NCBI GenBank assembly: GCA_005888925.1
Contig: VBCP01000559.1
Span: 1 to 6,469 of the forward strand
Length of the DNA stretch: 6,469 bases
Direction of reading: 5' to 3'
Source of the DNA: Betaproteobacteria bacterium
GTDB lineage: Bacteria > Pseudomonadota > Gammaproteobacteria > Burkholderiales > SG8-39
The translations under genes were made by a program, and so were the position numbers. The notes beneath the pieces were generated by a model. It ran no database searches. It was not told where the DNA came from and saw nothing but the letters and a program-made list of their open reading frames with translations. This document shows, in pieces, positions 5,694 to 6,469 of the stretch. Position 1 is the stretch's first letter. Each line of letters begins with the position of its first letter.

Positions 5694-6469
5694 GCGGCCC
5701 GCTGCACGGCGTGCGCGTGCTCGACCTCACCACGGTGGTGATGGGCCCGTACGCGACGCAGATCCTCGCCGACTTCGGCGCCGACGTGGTCAAGGTCGAG
5801 CCGCCCGGCGGCGACGTGATGCGCTACGCCTGGCCGTTCCGCCATCCCGGCATGGGCGATCGTGCTCGATCTCAAGCAGCAGCTCGCGCGCGAGGCCTGC
5901 CTCGCGCTCGCCAAGCGCGCCGACGTGCTGGTGTACAACATCCGGCCGCAGGCGATGGCGCGATTGAAGCTCGGCTATGAGGAGGTGCGCGCCGCGAATG
6001 CCAAGATCATCTACGTCGGCTGCTTCGGCTACAGCCAGCGCGGCCCTTACGCCGCCAAGGCGGCCTACGACGATCTGATCCAGGGCGCGGCCGGCATCCC
6101 CGCGCTCCTCAAGATGCAGGGCGCGGAGACGCCGCGCTACGCGCCGATCATCGTCGCCGACCGTTCTGTAGGGCAGCAAGTCGCCAGCGCTGTAAGCGCG
6201 GCCCTTTATTACCGTGAGAAAACCGGCAAGGGCCAGCGCGTCGATGTGCCGATGTTCGAGCACCTGTTGCAGATCGTGCTCGGCGAGCACCTCGGCGGCT
6301 ACACCTTCGAGCCGCAGGTGGGCGAGCCGGGCTACGCGCGCATGCTGGCGCCGGACCGGCGCCCGTACCAGAGCAAGGACGGCTACGTCTGCGCGCTGAT
6401 CTACAACGACAAGCAGTGGAAGGCGTACTTCCAGGTGATCGGCCGCCCCGTGATGTTCTCCACGAAGGA
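5690..6469 (+). pseudogene. CaiB/BaiF-type class III CoA-transferase, frame-disrupted near 5857 and cut by the window edge
   Basis: Class III CoA-transferases move CoA between acyl-CoA donors and carboxylic acids. The first 56 residues (5690-5857) are typical: GVRVLDLTTVVMGPYATQIL, then LADFGADVVKVEPPGGD and FRHPGMG. The family then continues in a different frame from 5859: IVLDLKQQ, RADVLVYNIRP, YDDLIQGAAG, REKTGKGQRVDVPMFEHLL and RRPYQSKDGYVCALIYNDKQW, open to the window end. About 12 family residues between GMG and IVLDLK are absent, including the conserved NRNKRS-like CoA-contact block. The simplest event is a loss of 3n+2 nt, about 35. A plain frameshift would leave those residues in place, so this is a deletion or an assembly collapse. 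The Glu of PMFEHLL (6258-6260) lies where formyl-CoA transferase has its nucleophilic Asp; I recall Glu as common in this subgroup. The ATG overlaps the preceding stop (ATGA). About 260 of a usual 390-400 residues are visible. Confidence 0.88.

Noticed and set aside
6160..6228. Locally lower-GC patch in the CoA-transferase gene, possibly an inserted element
   Set aside because: The frame runs through it without a break and encodes the expected family sequence (DRSVGQQ to REKTGKG), so it is local codon choice.

Overview
The window is GC-rich bacterial DNA with every gene on the + strand and almost no intergenic space. Its largest non-coding gap is 14 nt. The order gshB – mannose-type PTS EIIA – HPr – enzyme I, the protein sequences, and a Bug/TctC-type periplasmic binding protein all point to a betaproteobacterium, probably Burkholderiales or a close relative. 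This is inferred from remembered family features, not from a database search.

Region 1 (1-3233) is a housekeeping operon: the 3' part of glutathione synthetase (gshB), then EIIA-Man, HPr (ptsH) and enzyme I (ptsI). The genes are joined by ATGA, 8-nt and GTGA overlaps, so translation is probably coupled. The three PTS proteins form a complete phosphorelay (PEP to EI His194 to HPr His15 to EIIA His9), but no sugar permease (EIIB/EIIC) is visible. A regulatory PTS of this kind is known from many betaproteobacteria.

Region 2 (3248-6469) starts 14 nt after ptsI behind a strong Shine-Dalgarno. It looks like a carboxylate or isoprenoid-acid catabolic cluster: a Bug/TctC solute-binding protein, an AtuA-family (DUF1446) protein, a small AtuA-like partner protein and a class III (CaiB/BaiF) CoA-transferase that runs off the window. 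An attractive but unproven reading is that the binding protein captures an organic acid, the CoA-transferase activates it, and the AtuA pair acts on the acid or its CoA ester.

The most notable signal is damage confined to region 2. The Bug gene and the CoA-transferase gene each change frame at a point where a block of normally conserved residues is missing (about 18 and 12 residues). The simplest explanation is short out-of-frame deletions of roughly 52 and 35 nt. The AtuA gene also seems to lack about 30 residues in frame, and it has no ATG, GTG or TTG start that keeps its conserved N-terminus. Region 1 reads cleanly, apart from odd substitutions in two glycine-rich loops of gshB. The accessory cluster is therefore either decaying or affected by assembly collapses. 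I see no RNA genes, CRISPR arrays, mobile elements or convincing terminators, and no clearly new system. The closest thing to an uncharacterised one is the Bug–AtuA–small protein–CoA-transferase module.
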